This document shows positions 34,695-43,285 of a stretch of DNA of 64,000 nt, one piece after another. Source of the stretch: Bordetella genomosp. 13 (GTDB lineage: Bacteria > Pseudomonadota > Gammaproteobacteria > Burkholderiales > Burkholderiaceae_B); contig NZ_VEHL01000001.1 of the NCBI RefSeq assembly GCF_007679965.1, forward strand, positions 186,001-250,000. The letters are read 5' to 3'. The notes under the pieces were generated by a model. The model was given only the letters and a program-made list of their open reading frames with translations. It searched no databases and was not told the origin of the DNA. The position numbers were made by a program, and so were the translations under genes. Position 1 is the first letter of the stretch. Every line of letters begins with the position of its first letter.

Positions 34695-35489
34695 TCACAG
34701 CATCTGGCTCAGGAAGGCACGCGTGCGCGCCTGCGCGGGCGCGGCGAAGAAGCCGTGCGCCGGGCCTTCCTCGACGATCGCGCCCTGGTCCATGAACACC
34801 ACGCGGTGCGCGACCTCGCGAGCAAAGCCCATCTCGTGCGTCACCACCAGCATGGTCATGTGTTCCTCGGCCAGCTGGCGCATGGTGCGCAGCACCTCGC
34901 CCGTCAGTTCCGGATCGAGCGCGGACGTGGGCTCGTCGAACAGCATGATGTCAGGCTCCATGGCCAGCGCGCGGGCGATGGCCACGCGCTGCTTCTGGCC
35001 GCCGGACAGGCGCGCGGGATAGTTGTCGCGCTTGGCGAACAGGCCGACCTTGCGCAGCAGTTCCTCGGCGCGCGGGATGGCCGCGTCGCGCGTCATGCCC
35101 TTGACCGTCATGGGCGCTTCGATCAGGTTCTGCAGCACGGTCATGTGCGGGAACAGGTTGAACGCCTGGAACACCATGCCCATCTTGCGGCAGACGCGCC
35201 GCACCTCGGCATCGGCGCCGTAGCGGCTGTGGCCATCGGGCACGGCCGCGGCCAGCACTTCGCCCTCGACCTCGATGTGGCCCCGGTCGACCGTCTCCAG
35301 GTGGTTCAGGCAGCGCAGGAAGGTGCTTTTGCCCGAGCCCGAGGGGCCGATCACGGCGACGACCTCGCCCTTGTGCAGCGTCAGCGACACGTCGTCCAGC
35401 ACGCGCAGCGCGCCGAACGACTTCACGAGGTTGCGCGCCGCGATCATCACGGGCCGGCCGGATGCCGGGCTATTGGTCGTACTTGGCAT
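34695..35489 (-). CDS. Amino-acid ABC transporter ATP-binding protein (GlnQ/HisP type)
   Basis: A 264-residue ABC ATPase. Walker A is GPSGSGKST, the Q-loop is [19 protein letters not shown], the signature is [15 protein letters not shown] and Walker B is [14 protein letters not shown], with the switch His in VTHEMGFA. The signature and length are those of polar amino-acid importers. The gene overlaps the permease gene by 20 bases and is the last of a binding protein-permease-ATPase unit. Confidence 0.96.
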   Translation of the reverse strand: MPSTTNSPASGRPVMIAARNLVKSFGALRVLDDVSLTLHKGEVVAVIGPSGSGKSTFLRCLNHLETVDRGHIEVEGEVLAAAVPDGHSRYGADAEVRRVCRKMGMVFQAFNLFPHMTVLQNLIEAPMTVKGMTRDAAIPRAEELLRKVGLFAKRDNYPARLSGGQKQRVAIARALAMEPDIMLFDEPTSALDPELTGEVLRTMRQLAEEHMTMLVVTHEMGFAREVAHRVVFMDQGAIVEEGPAHGFFAAPAQARTRAFLSQML

Positions 35490-36123
35490 AGTGTTTTTCC
35501 AGGCGCTGGAAGGCCCAGGTCAGCACCAGCGTCATGGCGAGATAGAAGACGGCGGCAACCAGGAAGGGCGTGGTCGAGAAGTCGCGCTGCACGATGCCGC
35601 GCGCCACGCGCAGCAGGTCGTTCAAGGCCAGCACGTAGATCAGCGAGGTGTCCTTGACCAGCGTGATGGTTTCGTTGCTCATGGGCGGCAGGATGCGCCG
35701 CACCATCTGCGGCAGCACGATGCGGCGCAGGGTCTGCAGGGGCGTCATGCCCAGCACCTTGCCGGCCTCGTATTGGCCGCGGTCGATGGACAGGATGCCG
35801 GCGCGGAAGATCTCGGCGAAATAGGCCGCGTAGTTCAGCGCGAAGGCGATCACCGCCGAAGGGAAGTCGGGCAGCCGCACGCCCACCACCGGGATGAACG
35901 GCAGCGCGAAATAGATGAACAGCAGCTGCAGCATCAGCGGCGTGCCGCGCATCAGCCAGATGTAGCCGTTGACCAGCATGGCCAGCGGGCGCAGCCGCGA
36001 CAACCGCGCCAGCGCCAGCAAGAGGCCCAGCGGCACGGCCAGGGCCAGCGTGATGAAGAACAGGGTGAGCGTGACGCGCGCGCCCTGCGCCATCGGGCCC
36101 AGCAAGGAGAGGACGTAATCCAT
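35470..36123 (-). CDS. Amino-acid ABC transporter permease (HisM/GlnP type)
   Basis: A 217-residue membrane protein with about five hydrophobic segments. It begins [20 protein letters not shown] and contains [20 protein letters not shown] plus the ATPase-coupling [20 protein letters not shown] loop, all typical of polar amino-acid permeases. The start MDYVLSLL is chosen at the first membrane segment. It lies 54 bases after the binding-protein gene. A single permease gene suggests it forms a homodimer. Confidence 0.95.
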   Translation of the reverse strand: MDYVLSLLGPMAQGARVTLTLFFITLALAVPLGLLLALARLSRLRPLAMLVNGYIWLMRGTPLMLQLLFIYFALPFIPVVGVRLPDFPSAVIAFALNYAAYFAEIFRAGILSIDRGQYEAGKVLGMTPLQTLRRIVLPQMVRRILPPMSNETITLVKDTSLIYVLALNDLLRVARGIVQRDFSTTPFLVAAVFYLAMTLVLTWAFQRLEKHYAKYDQ

Positions 36124-36177
36124 GGGATCGATTGCGGCCTGGCGGCGGCATGCGCCGCGCACGCCGGGGAACGGGGC

Positions 36178-36972
36178 TTACTTGATGATGTCCGCGCCGA
36201 ACCACTGGTTGGCGATGCGGCCGGCGGTGCCGTCCTTCTTCATGTCGGCCAGCGTGGCGTCCAGCTTCTGCAGCAGGGCGGTGTCGTCCTTGCGCACGCC
36301 CACGCCGTACGATTCGACGCCGAAGTTGTCGTTCAGCACACGGTATTCGGTGGGGCGCTTGGCGACCAGGTAGCGGCCCACGACTTCGTCGACCACCACG
36401 GCATCTAGGCGGCCGGCCGACAGGTCGACCAGCGCGGTGACGTTGTCGCCGAAGGTGCGCAGCGCCTTCAGGGCATCGGCGATGTTGGCTTCCTTCTTGA
36501 TGGCGTCGACGGCGCTGCTGCCCTCCTGGGCGCCCACCACGTGGCCCGCCAGGCCGGCCTTGTCCTGGATGGACGAGTTGGCCGCCACGATGATGATCTG
36601 GTGGTTTTCCATGTAGGGCGCGGTGAAGGCGATGTTCTTCTTGCGCTCTTCCGTGATGGTCAGGCCGTTCCACAGCGCGTCCACGCGCTTGCCGCTCAGT
36701 TCGGCTTCCTTGGCGCTCCAGTCGATGGGCTTGAACTCGACCTGCAGGCCCAGGCGCTTGGCGGCCTCGCGCGCCAGGTCGATGTCGAAGCCGACCAGCT
36801 CGTTCTTGTCGTCGCGGAAACCCATGGGCGGGAAGTTGTCGTCCAGGCCCACCACGACCTTGGTGGCGGCGGGTTGGGGTTGGGCGGCGGTCTTGGCGGC
36901 ATCGTCGCTCTTGTCGCAGGCGGCGAGCAGGGACGTGGCGCACAGCGCCAGCACGGCAGTCAGCTTTTTCAT
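36178..36972 (-). CDS. Amino-acid ABC transporter substrate-binding lipoprotein
   Basis: A 264-residue family-3 solute-binding protein. The N-terminus has a lipoprotein signal (LALCATSLLAACDKS, lipidated Cys near residue 20). The mature domain reads VVGLDDNFPPMGFRDDKNEL, VGFDIDLAREAAKRLGLQVE and DWSAKEAELSGKRVDALWNG, as in His/Gln/cystine-type binding proteins. The start MKKLTAV is chosen because it begins the signal. It is the first gene of the transporter unit. The ligand could be a polar or sulfur amino acid; this cannot be told from sequence. Confidence 0.94.
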   Translation of the reverse strand: MKKLTAVLALCATSLLAACDKSDDAAKTAAQPQPAATKVVVGLDDNFPPMGFRDDKNELVGFDIDLAREAAKRLGLQVEFKPIDWSAKEAELSGKRVDALWNGLTITEERKKNIAFTAPYMENHQIIIVAANSSIQDKAGLAGHVVGAQEGSSAVDAIKKEANIADALKALRTFGDNVTALVDLSAGRLDAVVVDEVVGRYLVAKRPTEYRVLNDNFGVESYGVGVRKDDTALLQKLDATLADMKKDGTAGRIANQWFGADIIK

Positions 36973-37048
36973 GGAAGTCGGAAAAGGAACGGAATCCGCG
37001 TATTTTAGCCGTCCGCGCGTCACGTCCCGGCCGGCGGCGCGCGCGGGG

Positions 37049-37978
37049 TCAGGCCGGGTCGTGCGCGCCGGCGCGGGGCCGCTCGGCGATCTTGCGGCCG
37101 TGCCGCGCCGAGGTCTGGCGCAGCAGGGTCGCGAACGCCCGGATCTCGCGGGTCTGCGGCTGGTCGGCCCGCATCAGCAGGCCCGGCGTGCGCATGGGCG
37201 TGGGGCTTTCCATGGGCACCAGCACCACGTCCAGCCCGGCCGGCACGCCGCTGGGGGCGGCGATGGTGGCGATGGGCGTGCGCAGCGCCACGCCCAGCAG
37301 CGCGGGCAAGGTGTTCAGCTCGGCGCACACCATGGGTTCGGCGCCCGCGGCGGCGAAGCACTCGTTGAGCATCCTCCGCGTGGAATAGGTGGGCGGCAGC
37401 AGCGCCAGCGGCTCGCGGTGCAGCTCGATCATGCGGATGCGCTTGCGGCGCGCCAGCGGATGCCGGGGGTTGACCACCAGCATCAGTTCCTCGTTGAACA
37501 GCGGCTCGAAGCGCAGCCCGAGCGGCAGCACCGGGCGGTAGGCCACGCCCAGGTCGAAGTGGCCGTTGGTCAGGCCGGTGACGATGGCGTCGGCCGCGAG
37601 TTCCTCGACGGACAGGCGCACGGTGGGATTGCGCGCCAGGAAGTGTCCCACGCATTCGGGAATGATGTTCAGGCTGAACGTATGGGTGGCCGCCACGCGC
37701 ACGGTGCCCGACAGCGGCGATTCCGCGGACTTCAGCTCGCCCAGCCCCTGGTCGACCTCTTGCAGCGCGCGCTTGGCATAGCCCAGGAAGGCCTCGCCCG
37801 ATTCGGTCAGCGCGACGCGCTTGCCGGCGCGGTCGAACAGCGGCCGCCCGATCTCGTCCTCGAGCTGCCGGATCTGGTGCGACAGCGTGGATTGCGTGAC
37901 GTGCACGCGCTGCGCCGCCCGCGTGAAGTTCAGCGAGCTGGCCAGGGCGACGAAGTAGCGGAGATGGCGCAATTCCAT
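37049..37978 (-). CDS. LysR-family regulator (CynR/CbbR-like), divergent from CoA-transferase operon
   Basis: A 309-residue LysR protein. The HTH is FVALASSLNFTRAAQRVHVT plus QSTLSHQIRQLEDEIGRPLF, followed by an effector domain (LSGTVRVAATHTFSLNIIPE). It is divergent from the CoA-transferase-citrate-synthase-like-Bug operon with 140 bases between the starts, including an AT-rich tract near 38010-38045, so it probably controls that operon. On its other side lies the ABC transporter on the same strand, 76 bases away. Confidence 0.93.
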   Translation of the reverse strand: MELRHLRYFVALASSLNFTRAAQRVHVTQSTLSHQIRQLEDEIGRPLFDRAGKRVALTESGEAFLGYAKRALQEVDQGLGELKSAESPLSGTVRVAATHTFSLNIIPECVGHFLARNPTVRLSVEELAADAIVTGLTNGHFDLGVAYRPVLPLGLRFEPLFNEELMLVVNPRHPLARRKRIRMIELHREPLALLPPTYSTRRMLNECFAAAGAEPMVCAELNTLPALLGVALRTPIATIAAPSGVPAGLDVVLVPMESPTPMRTPGLLMRADQPQTREIRAFATLLRQTSARHGRKIAERPRAGAHDPA

Positions 37979-38118
37979 GATTGTTTGACCGATCCATCGA
38001 TGGCATCAATAGTAATCAGCAAAATAAGCCATTTCCACAATTTGTATCGCTCCCTTACGCTGTTTGATCCGCAATGCCAGCCGCTCATGAGCCTGTCGGG
38101 CGGCCAGGAGACACACCC

Positions 38119-39333
38119 ATGCAACAAGACGGAATTCCCAACCTGCAATCGCTGGCCCGCGCCACCAAGGTGCTGGAAGGCATCACCGTGATCGAGCAGG
38201 GCACCTTCATCACCGGACCCGCCGCCGGCATGCTGCTGGCAGATCTGGGCGCCAACGTCATCAAGATCGAGCAGCCCGGCGCCGGCGATCCGTTCCGCGC
38301 CTTCCGCGGCGGCCTGTACAGCCCGCACTTCCAGACCTACAACCGCAACAAGCGCAGCATCACGCTCAACACCAAGACGCCGGAAGACGCCAAGGTGTTC
38401 GACGAGCTGATTCAGCAGGCGGACGTCTACATCCAGAACTTCCGTCCCGGCGCGGCGGACCGCCTGGGCGCCGGCGAGCAGCGCCTGCGCGAACTGAACC
38501 CCCGCCTGATCTACTGCGCCATCAGCGGCTTCGGCCAGACCGGCCCCGCCTCGGGCCGCCCGGCCTACGACACGGTGGCGCAGGCGGCCAGCGGCTTCCT
38601 GAACCTGCTGGTCAACCCGGCCAATCCGCGCGTGGTCGGGCCGGCCATCGCCGACGCCCTGACGGGCTTCTACGCCGCCTACGGCATCCTGGGCGCGCTG
38701 GTCGAGCGCGCCCGCACCGGCGTGGGCCGCAGCGTCGAGGTCTCCATGCTGGAGGCCATGTGCCACTTCAACCTGGACGCCTTCACGCACTACTTCGCCG
38801 ACGGCGACGTCATGGGGCCGTACAGCCGCCCCAGCGTGTCGCAGTCGTACACCCTGCGCTGCAGCGACGACCGCTGGGTCGCGCTGCACATGTCCTCGCC
38901 CGAGAAATTCTGGCGCGGCCTGGCCGTGGCCATCGAGCGCCCCAGGTTGTTCGAGGATCCGCGCTATGCCACGCGCGAGGGCCGCATCCAGCACCAGGAA
39001 GAACTGATCGACCTGCTGGGCGGCATCTTCGCCACGCGCCCTCGCGACGAGTGGTGCGCGCGCCTGCAGGCCGAGGACGTGCCGCACGCGCCGATGTACG
39101 ACACCAGCGAGGCCCTGCAGGACCCGCAGGCCCGTCACATGGAACTCGAGATCGAAGGACACCATCCCGTCCTGGGCGAATGGCGCACGGTGCGTTCGCC
39201 CGTCAGCTTCGACGGGGTGCGTCCCACGCACGTCGTGCCGCCGCCCATCCTGGGCGAGCACAACGACGAAGTGCGCGCCGAACTGGCCATCGCCCGCGCC
39301 GCGTCCAGCTCGGCCGCCGCCCCCAAGGAGTGA
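38119..39333 (+). CDS. Class III (CaiB/Frc) CoA-transferase
   Basis: A 404-residue family III acyl-CoA transferase. It shows VIEQGTFITGPAAGMLLADL, GANVIKIEQPGAGDPFR, and the catalytic Asp in SGRPAYDTVAQAASG (D151). GFYAAYGILGALVERARTGV is also typical. It moves CoA between carboxylic acids, activating a substrate for breakdown. CAGGAGA before MQQDGIPN fixes the start; the open frame extends 15 codons upstream. It is followed after 2 bases by a short citrate-synthase-like gene, suggesting the CoA ester is handled by that enzyme. Confidence 0.94.
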   Translation: MQQDGIPNLQSLARATKVLEGITVIEQGTFITGPAAGMLLADLGANVIKIEQPGAGDPFRAFRGGLYSPHFQTYNRNKRSITLNTKTPEDAKVFDELIQQADVYIQNFRPGAADRLGAGEQRLRELNPRLIYCAISGFGQTGPASGRPAYDTVAQAASGFLNLLVNPANPRVVGPAIADALTGFYAAYGILGALVERARTGVGRSVEVSMLEAMCHFNLDAFTHYFADGDVMGPYSRPSVSQSYTLRCSDDRWVALHMSSPEKFWRGLAVAIERPRLFEDPRYATREGRIQHQEELIDLLGGIFATRPRDEWCARLQAEDVPHAPMYDTSEALQDPQARHMELEIEGHHPVLGEWRTVRSPVSFDGVRPTHVVPPPILGEHNDEVRAELAIARAASSSAAAPKE

Positions 39334-39335
39334 AC

Positions 39336-40154
39336 ATGAAGATCGGCAAGACCACCGTCCCCCGCACGTCCATCAGCACGTCCGACGAGCACACCATCGT
39401 GGTGCGCGGCCAGGACCTGTGCCAGGACCTGATCGGCAAGATTTCCTTCACCGACTACTTCCACCTGCTGCTGACCGGCCGGCGTCCCGACGCGGCCGCC
39501 ACGGCCGTGATCGACGCCACGCTGGTCGCCATCGCCGAGCACGGCCTGGTGCCCAGCGTGCAGGCCAGCCGCATGACGCTGGCGGCCGCCCCCGATGCCC
39601 TGCAGGGCGCCGTGGCGGCCGGCATCCTGGGCTGCGGCTCGGTCATCCTGGGCGCGTCCGAGACGGCCGGCAGGATGTTCCACGAGATCGAGGCCCGCGC
39701 CAAGGCCGACGGCACGGACAACGACGAGGCCGCGCTGGCCGTGCTGCAGGAGTACCGCGCCGCGCGCCGCGCCATTCCCGGCTACGGCCACCCGCTGCAC
39801 AAGGAACGCGACCCGCGCGTGGGCCGCCTGTTCGACGTGGCCCGCGAAGCCGGCGCCAGCCTGGCCTACATCGACATCGCCGAAGCGGTCGAGCGCGCCA
39901 TCCCGCAGGTGCTGGGCAAGGAACTGAAGCTCAACGTCTCGGCCGCCATTCCGGCGGTGCTGCTGGGCGTGGGCTTTCCGCTGCTGGCCCTGAAGGGCGT
40001 GCCGATCCTGGCGCGCACCGCGGGCCTGATCGCGCACCTGAACGAAGAGCTGGAGCAATCCATCGGCTTCGCGCTGTCCTACCAGGCCGCTCGCGAAGTG
40101 CAGTACGACGGCGAGCTGCCCGCCGGTTTCGGCACGCCCCCCGAATCGCACTGA
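39336..40154 (+). CDS. Short citrate-synthase-like protein (probable citryl-CoA lyase type)
   Basis: A 272-residue protein homologous to the C-terminal catalytic part of citrate synthase. The conserved AIPGYGHPLHKERDPR block carries the active-site His and the AVLLGVGFPLLALKGVPILA helix follows. It is about 150 residues shorter than a normal citrate synthase and lacks most of the large N-terminal domain. Such short forms are usually listed as citryl-CoA lyases, which split a citryl-CoA-like ester into acetyl-CoA and an oxo acid. Next to a CoA-transferase this gives a sensible two-step cleavage. AAGGAG precedes the ATG. The natural substrate is unknown. Confidence 0.85.
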   Translation: MKIGKTTVPRTSISTSDEHTIVVRGQDLCQDLIGKISFTDYFHLLLTGRRPDAAATAVIDATLVAIAEHGLVPSVQASRMTLAAAPDALQGAVAAGILGCGSVILGASETAGRMFHEIEARAKADGTDNDEAALAVLQEYRAARRAIPGYGHPLHKERDPRVGRLFDVAREAGASLAYIDIAEAVERAIPQVLGKELKLNVSAAIPAVLLGVGFPLLALKGVPILARTAGLIAHLNEELEQSIGFALSYQAAREVQYDGELPAGFGTPPESH

Positions 40155-40207
40155 TCCCGCCCATCCCGGGCATAAAAAGCAGAACAGTACAGAGAGGAGA
40201 GTCACCC

Positions 40208-41206
40208 ATGGTTTCCATCAAATCCACCGCAAGGCCCGCGCTGCGCCGGTCGCTGCTGGGCCTGGCCCTGGCCGTCGGGCTGCTGAGCCAGTTCCCCGCG
40301 GCCGCGCAGTCGGCGGATTTTCCCACCCGGCCGATCAAGATGGTCGTGCCGTTCGGCCCGGGCACGTCGACGGACATCGTCGCGCGCGTGATGGCCGACG
40401 CCATGGGCAAGTCCTTGGGGCAATCCGTCATCGTCGAGAACCGCGCCGGCGCGGGCGGTTCGATCGGCACCGACTTCGTGGCGCGTGCGCCCGCCGACGG
40501 CTACACCATCGTGATGGGCACCGTGGGCACGCACGCCATCAACAAGGCGCTGTACCGCAAGCTGGCCTATGACCCCATCGCCGATTTCGCGCCGCTGTCG
40601 CTGGTCGGCCAGACCCCGACCCTGCTGGTGGTCGGCGCCAATTCGCCCTACCAGACCCTGAAGGACCTGGCCGCCGCCGCGGCCAAGCCGCCCGGCGTCA
40701 GCTTCGCGTCGGCCGGCAGCGGCACGTCGGGCCACCTGGCCGGCGAACTGCTCAAGTCCCGCCTGGGCGGCGAAATGGTGCACGTGCCCTACAAGGAAGG
40801 CAGTCTGGCGATGTCCGACGTGATGTCGGGCCAGGTGCAGTTCATGTTCTACCACCCCACCGCCGTGCTGCCGCACATCCGCGCGGGCAAGCTGCGCGCC
40901 CTGGGCGCTTCCGGCGCCCAGCGCAGCGCGGCGCTGCCCGACCTGCCGACCATCGCCGAGCAGACCAACAGCGATTTCGACCTGGTGGCCTGGTTCATGA
41001 TGTACGCGCCCAAGGCCACGCCGGCGCCGGCGCTGCAGAAGCTGCGCGACGCCGCCGCCACCGCCCTGGCCAACGCCGACGTGCAGTCCAAGCTGGCCGC
41101 GCAGGGCATGGAGAAGGGCTCGGCGACGGATCTGGACGCCTTCGGCAAGGCCGAAGTGGCCAAGTGGGCCGACCTGGTGCAGAAGTCGGGCGCCCAGGTC
41201 GATTGA
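40208..41206 (+). CDS. Bug/TctC-type tripartite tricarboxylate transporter binding protein
   Basis: A 332-residue periplasmic Bug protein. A signal peptide (LLGLALAVGLLSQFPAAAQS) precedes DFPTRPIKMVVPFGPGTSTD, the usual mature start. Ligand-loop sequences ENRAGAGGSIGTDFVARAPA and VHVPYKEGSLAMSDVMSGQV are present. The ATG follows GAGAGGAG. It is the third gene of the CoA-transferase operon, 53 bases after the citrate-synthase-like gene and followed by a strong terminator. It may bind the carboxylic acid that the two enzymes degrade. No TctA/TctB genes are near. Confidence 0.94.
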   Translation: MVSIKSTARPALRRSLLGLALAVGLLSQFPAAAQSADFPTRPIKMVVPFGPGTSTDIVARVMADAMGKSLGQSVIVENRAGAGGSIGTDFVARAPADGYTIVMGTVGTHAINKALYRKLAYDPIADFAPLSLVGQTPTLLVVGANSPYQTLKDLAAAAAKPPGVSFASAGSGTSGHLAGELLKSRLGGEMVHVPYKEGSLAMSDVMSGQVQFMFYHPTAVLPHIRAGKLRALGASGAQRSAALPDLPTIAEQTNSDFDLVAWFMMYAPKATPAPALQKLRDAAATALANADVQSKLAAQGMEKGSATDLDAFGKAEVAKWADLVQKSGAQVD

Positions 41207-41328
41207 CGGATATGTCCGCTGGCGCGGGGCCGGTATGCAACCTTCGCCGGGCTGGCCGCGCGTGCGGCGGACATTGGTACTGCCCCTCCGCGCGCGGGCG
41301 GGGCAGGCCGAGCGTTGGCATGACCTTT

Positions 41329-41379
41329 GCGCTGTAGCGGCCGTCCTGGATCGGCGGATCGCTACAGCGCCATTTTTTT
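41329..41379 (+). terminator. Intrinsic terminator after the Bug gene
   Basis: GCGCTGTAGCG (41329-41339) pairs perfectly with CGCTACAGCGC (41360-41370). The loop contains a second stem (GCCG with CGGC). A run of seven T follows at 41373-41379. It ends the CoA-transferase operon just before ppiC. Confidence 0.88.
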
Positions 41380-41420
41380 AGGGCAATATGGCGTTTTGGA
41401 CTGAATAAAGGGAGCTTCCC

Positions 41421-41702
41421 ATGACCCACGCCTCCGCCCGCCACATCCTGGTGTCCACCGAAGCCAAGTGCAACGAACTGAAGGCCTCCATCGAGAATGG
41501 CGCCGATTTCGCGCAGGTGGCCCGCGACAACTCCAGCTGCCCCTCCAGCCGCGACGGCGGCAACCTGGGCACCTTCCGCCCGGGCCAGATGGTGCCGGAA
41601 TTCGACACCGTGGTGTTCAGCGCGCCCATCAATGTGGTCCAAGGCCCGGTGAAGACCCAGTTCGGCTACCACCTGGTCGAAGTCACCAGCCGCGAAGACT
41701 GA
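41421..41702 (+). CDS. ppiC: Parvulin-type peptidyl-prolyl isomerase
   Basis: A 93-residue stand-alone parvulin, the same size as E. coli PpiC, with no signal peptide, so it is cytoplasmic. Motifs are ASARHILVSTEAKCNELKAS, ADFAQVARDNSSCPSSRDGG, LGTFRPGQMVPEFDTVVFSA and VKTQFGYHLVEVTSRE, covering the complete rotamase domain. It speeds cis-trans proline isomerisation during folding. AAAGGGAG lies before the ATG. It is a single gene bounded on both sides by intrinsic terminators. Confidence 0.95.
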   Translation: MTHASARHILVSTEAKCNELKASIENGADFAQVARDNSSCPSSRDGGNLGTFRPGQMVPEFDTVVFSAPINVVQGPVKTQFGYHLVEVTSRED

Positions 41703-41751
41703 GTTCGCGCCGCCCGATGCCGTCCGGCAGGCGCCGGACCGGCAACCGGCG

Positions 41752-41779
41752 AACCCTCCGCGACACGGAGGGTTTTTTC
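41752..41779 (+). terminator. Intrinsic terminator after ppiC
   Basis: AACCCTCCG (41752-41760) and CGGAGGGTT (41766-41774) form a perfect 9-bp stem with a 5-base loop, followed by more T residues. It lies 50 bases after the ppiC stop and just before the end of the convergent dehydrogenase gene. Confidence 0.92.
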
Positions 41780-41790
41780 TTGGACGGCCG

Positions 41791-43125
41791 TTACGGCCGC
41801 TTGTACGTGACCCGGTACACCGTGCCGTTGGCGTCCTCGCTGAACAGCATCGAGCCGTCCCGGGCGAACGTCACGCCCACGGGCCGTCCCCACACCTCGC
41901 CGTCGTTCAGGCCGAACCCGGTCACGAAGTCCTGGTACTGCCCGGTCGGCTTGCCGTCCTTGAACGGCAGCCGCACCACCTTGTAGCCGGTGCGCGTGGC
42001 GCGGTTCCACGAGCCGTGCAGCGCGACGAAGGCGTCGCCCTTCCATTCGTCGGGAAACTGTCCGCCCGGATTGAAGGCGATGCCCAGCGGGGCGGAATGC
42101 GACTGCACCAGCACGTCGGGCACCACCACCTTGCCGGCCAGGTCCGGGCGCTTGCCGCCGGCCGGACGGGTGTCCTCGTTCTGCCCGATGTAGTACCAGG
42201 GCCAGCCGTAGAAGCCGCCTTGCTGCACGCGGGTCACGTAGTCGGGCGGCACGTCGTCGCCCAGCATGTCGCGCTCGTTGGTGGCGCAGTAGACAGCGTC
42301 CGTGCCGGGCTGCAGTGCCAGGCCCGAACAGTTGCGGATGCCGTTGGCATAGGACCGGCGGTTCTTGCCGTCCGGGTCGAACGCCAGCACGCTGGCGCGG
42401 CCTTCCTCGGGGCCCCAGGCCGCGCCCACGCCGTGCGTCTTCTCGTGCGCGGCCAGGTCTGCAGGCCGCTGGCCCATGTTCTGGCCCACGTTGCCGTTCG
42501 AGCCCACCGCCACGTACAGCGTCCGGCCGTCGCCGGAAAAGGCGATGTCGCGCGTCCAGTGACCACCGGTGGGCAGCCTGGCCACCACCGTCTCGGCCGT
42601 CCCCGCGGCCTTCAGGTCGCCGTTGCGATAGGCATAGCGCACCACGCTGCCGGGCTGCGCCACGTACAGCCACCTGGGCTCGGGGCCGGGCGGATAAAAG
42701 GCCATGCCGTAGGGATCGTCCAGCTTCTGGGCGTAGGTCGAGACCTGGGCCTTGCCGCCTGCCTGCGGGCGGATCACCACGATGCGGCCGTCGTCGCTGA
42801 GGGCGGCGAAGATGTCGCCGTTGGGCGCGGTGCGCAGCACGCGCACGCCGTCCAGGCCGCTGGCCAGCATTTCCACGGTGAAGCCGGGCATGCTCTTGGG
42901 CACGGCATCGGCCGGCCTGTCGGCGATGCGCGAGGCGGCGGCGCGTGCCGAGGCGCCATCGGCCGCCGGCACGTCGGCGGGGCGGATGTGCCGCATCGTG
43001 CCCGGCGCGTCGGCGCGCCAGTCGCCGTACGCCGCACGACCGGTGAGCACGTCCTGCTGGGCCGGCGCGGGCGCCGCCGCCAGGACTGCGATTGAACTTG
43101 CGATGCCGACCAGTGCTTGCTTCAT
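41791..43125 (-). CDS. Secreted sorbosone-dehydrogenase-like (PQQ-type beta-propeller) protein
   Basis: A 444-residue exported protein. The signal peptide is KQALVGIASSIAVLAAAPAPA. The mature part is a six-bladed soluble glucose/sorbosone dehydrogenase propeller: LRTAPNGDIFAALSDDGRIV, TRDIAFSGDGRTLYVAVGSN, GFYGWPWYYIGQNEDTRP, FVALHGSWNRATRTGYKVVR and WGRPVGVTFARDGSMLFSED. Relatives oxidise aldose sugars in the periplasm with PQQ, but many have no proven activity. The start MKQALVG is chosen because it begins the signal. It appears to be a single-gene unit between the ppiC terminator and trpE. Confidence 0.9.
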   Translation of the reverse strand: MKQALVGIASSIAVLAAAPAPAQQDVLTGRAAYGDWRADAPGTMRHIRPADVPAADGASARAAASRIADRPADAVPKSMPGFTVEMLASGLDGVRVLRTAPNGDIFAALSDDGRIVVIRPQAGGKAQVSTYAQKLDDPYGMAFYPPGPEPRWLYVAQPGSVVRYAYRNGDLKAAGTAETVVARLPTGGHWTRDIAFSGDGRTLYVAVGSNGNVGQNMGQRPADLAAHEKTHGVGAAWGPEEGRASVLAFDPDGKNRRSYANGIRNCSGLALQPGTDAVYCATNERDMLGDDVPPDYVTRVQQGGFYGWPWYYIGQNEDTRPAGGKRPDLAGKVVVPDVLVQSHSAPLGIAFNPGGQFPDEWKGDAFVALHGSWNRATRTGYKVVRLPFKDGKPTGQYQDFVTGFGLNDGEVWGRPVGVTFARDGSMLFSEDANGTVYRVTYKRP

Positions 43126-43285
43126 CTGCCGCTCCTCGTAGGTTGCGCCGGATGCGCGTCGCGCGTCCGGCCAGGTCACTACGAGGATTTAGGCGGAATC
43201 CGCGATTCGCGCAAGTCCTCGGGGGCCGGGCGGCGCAAGCGGCCCGCGCGGGCCTCGCGTGTGCGCCCGCGCCGGCCGGATCGCG

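Noticed and set aside
41282..41304. GC hairpin (GCCCC with GGGGC) as a terminator after the Bug gene
   Set aside because: It has no T-tract, and a much better terminator lies 25 bases further on.
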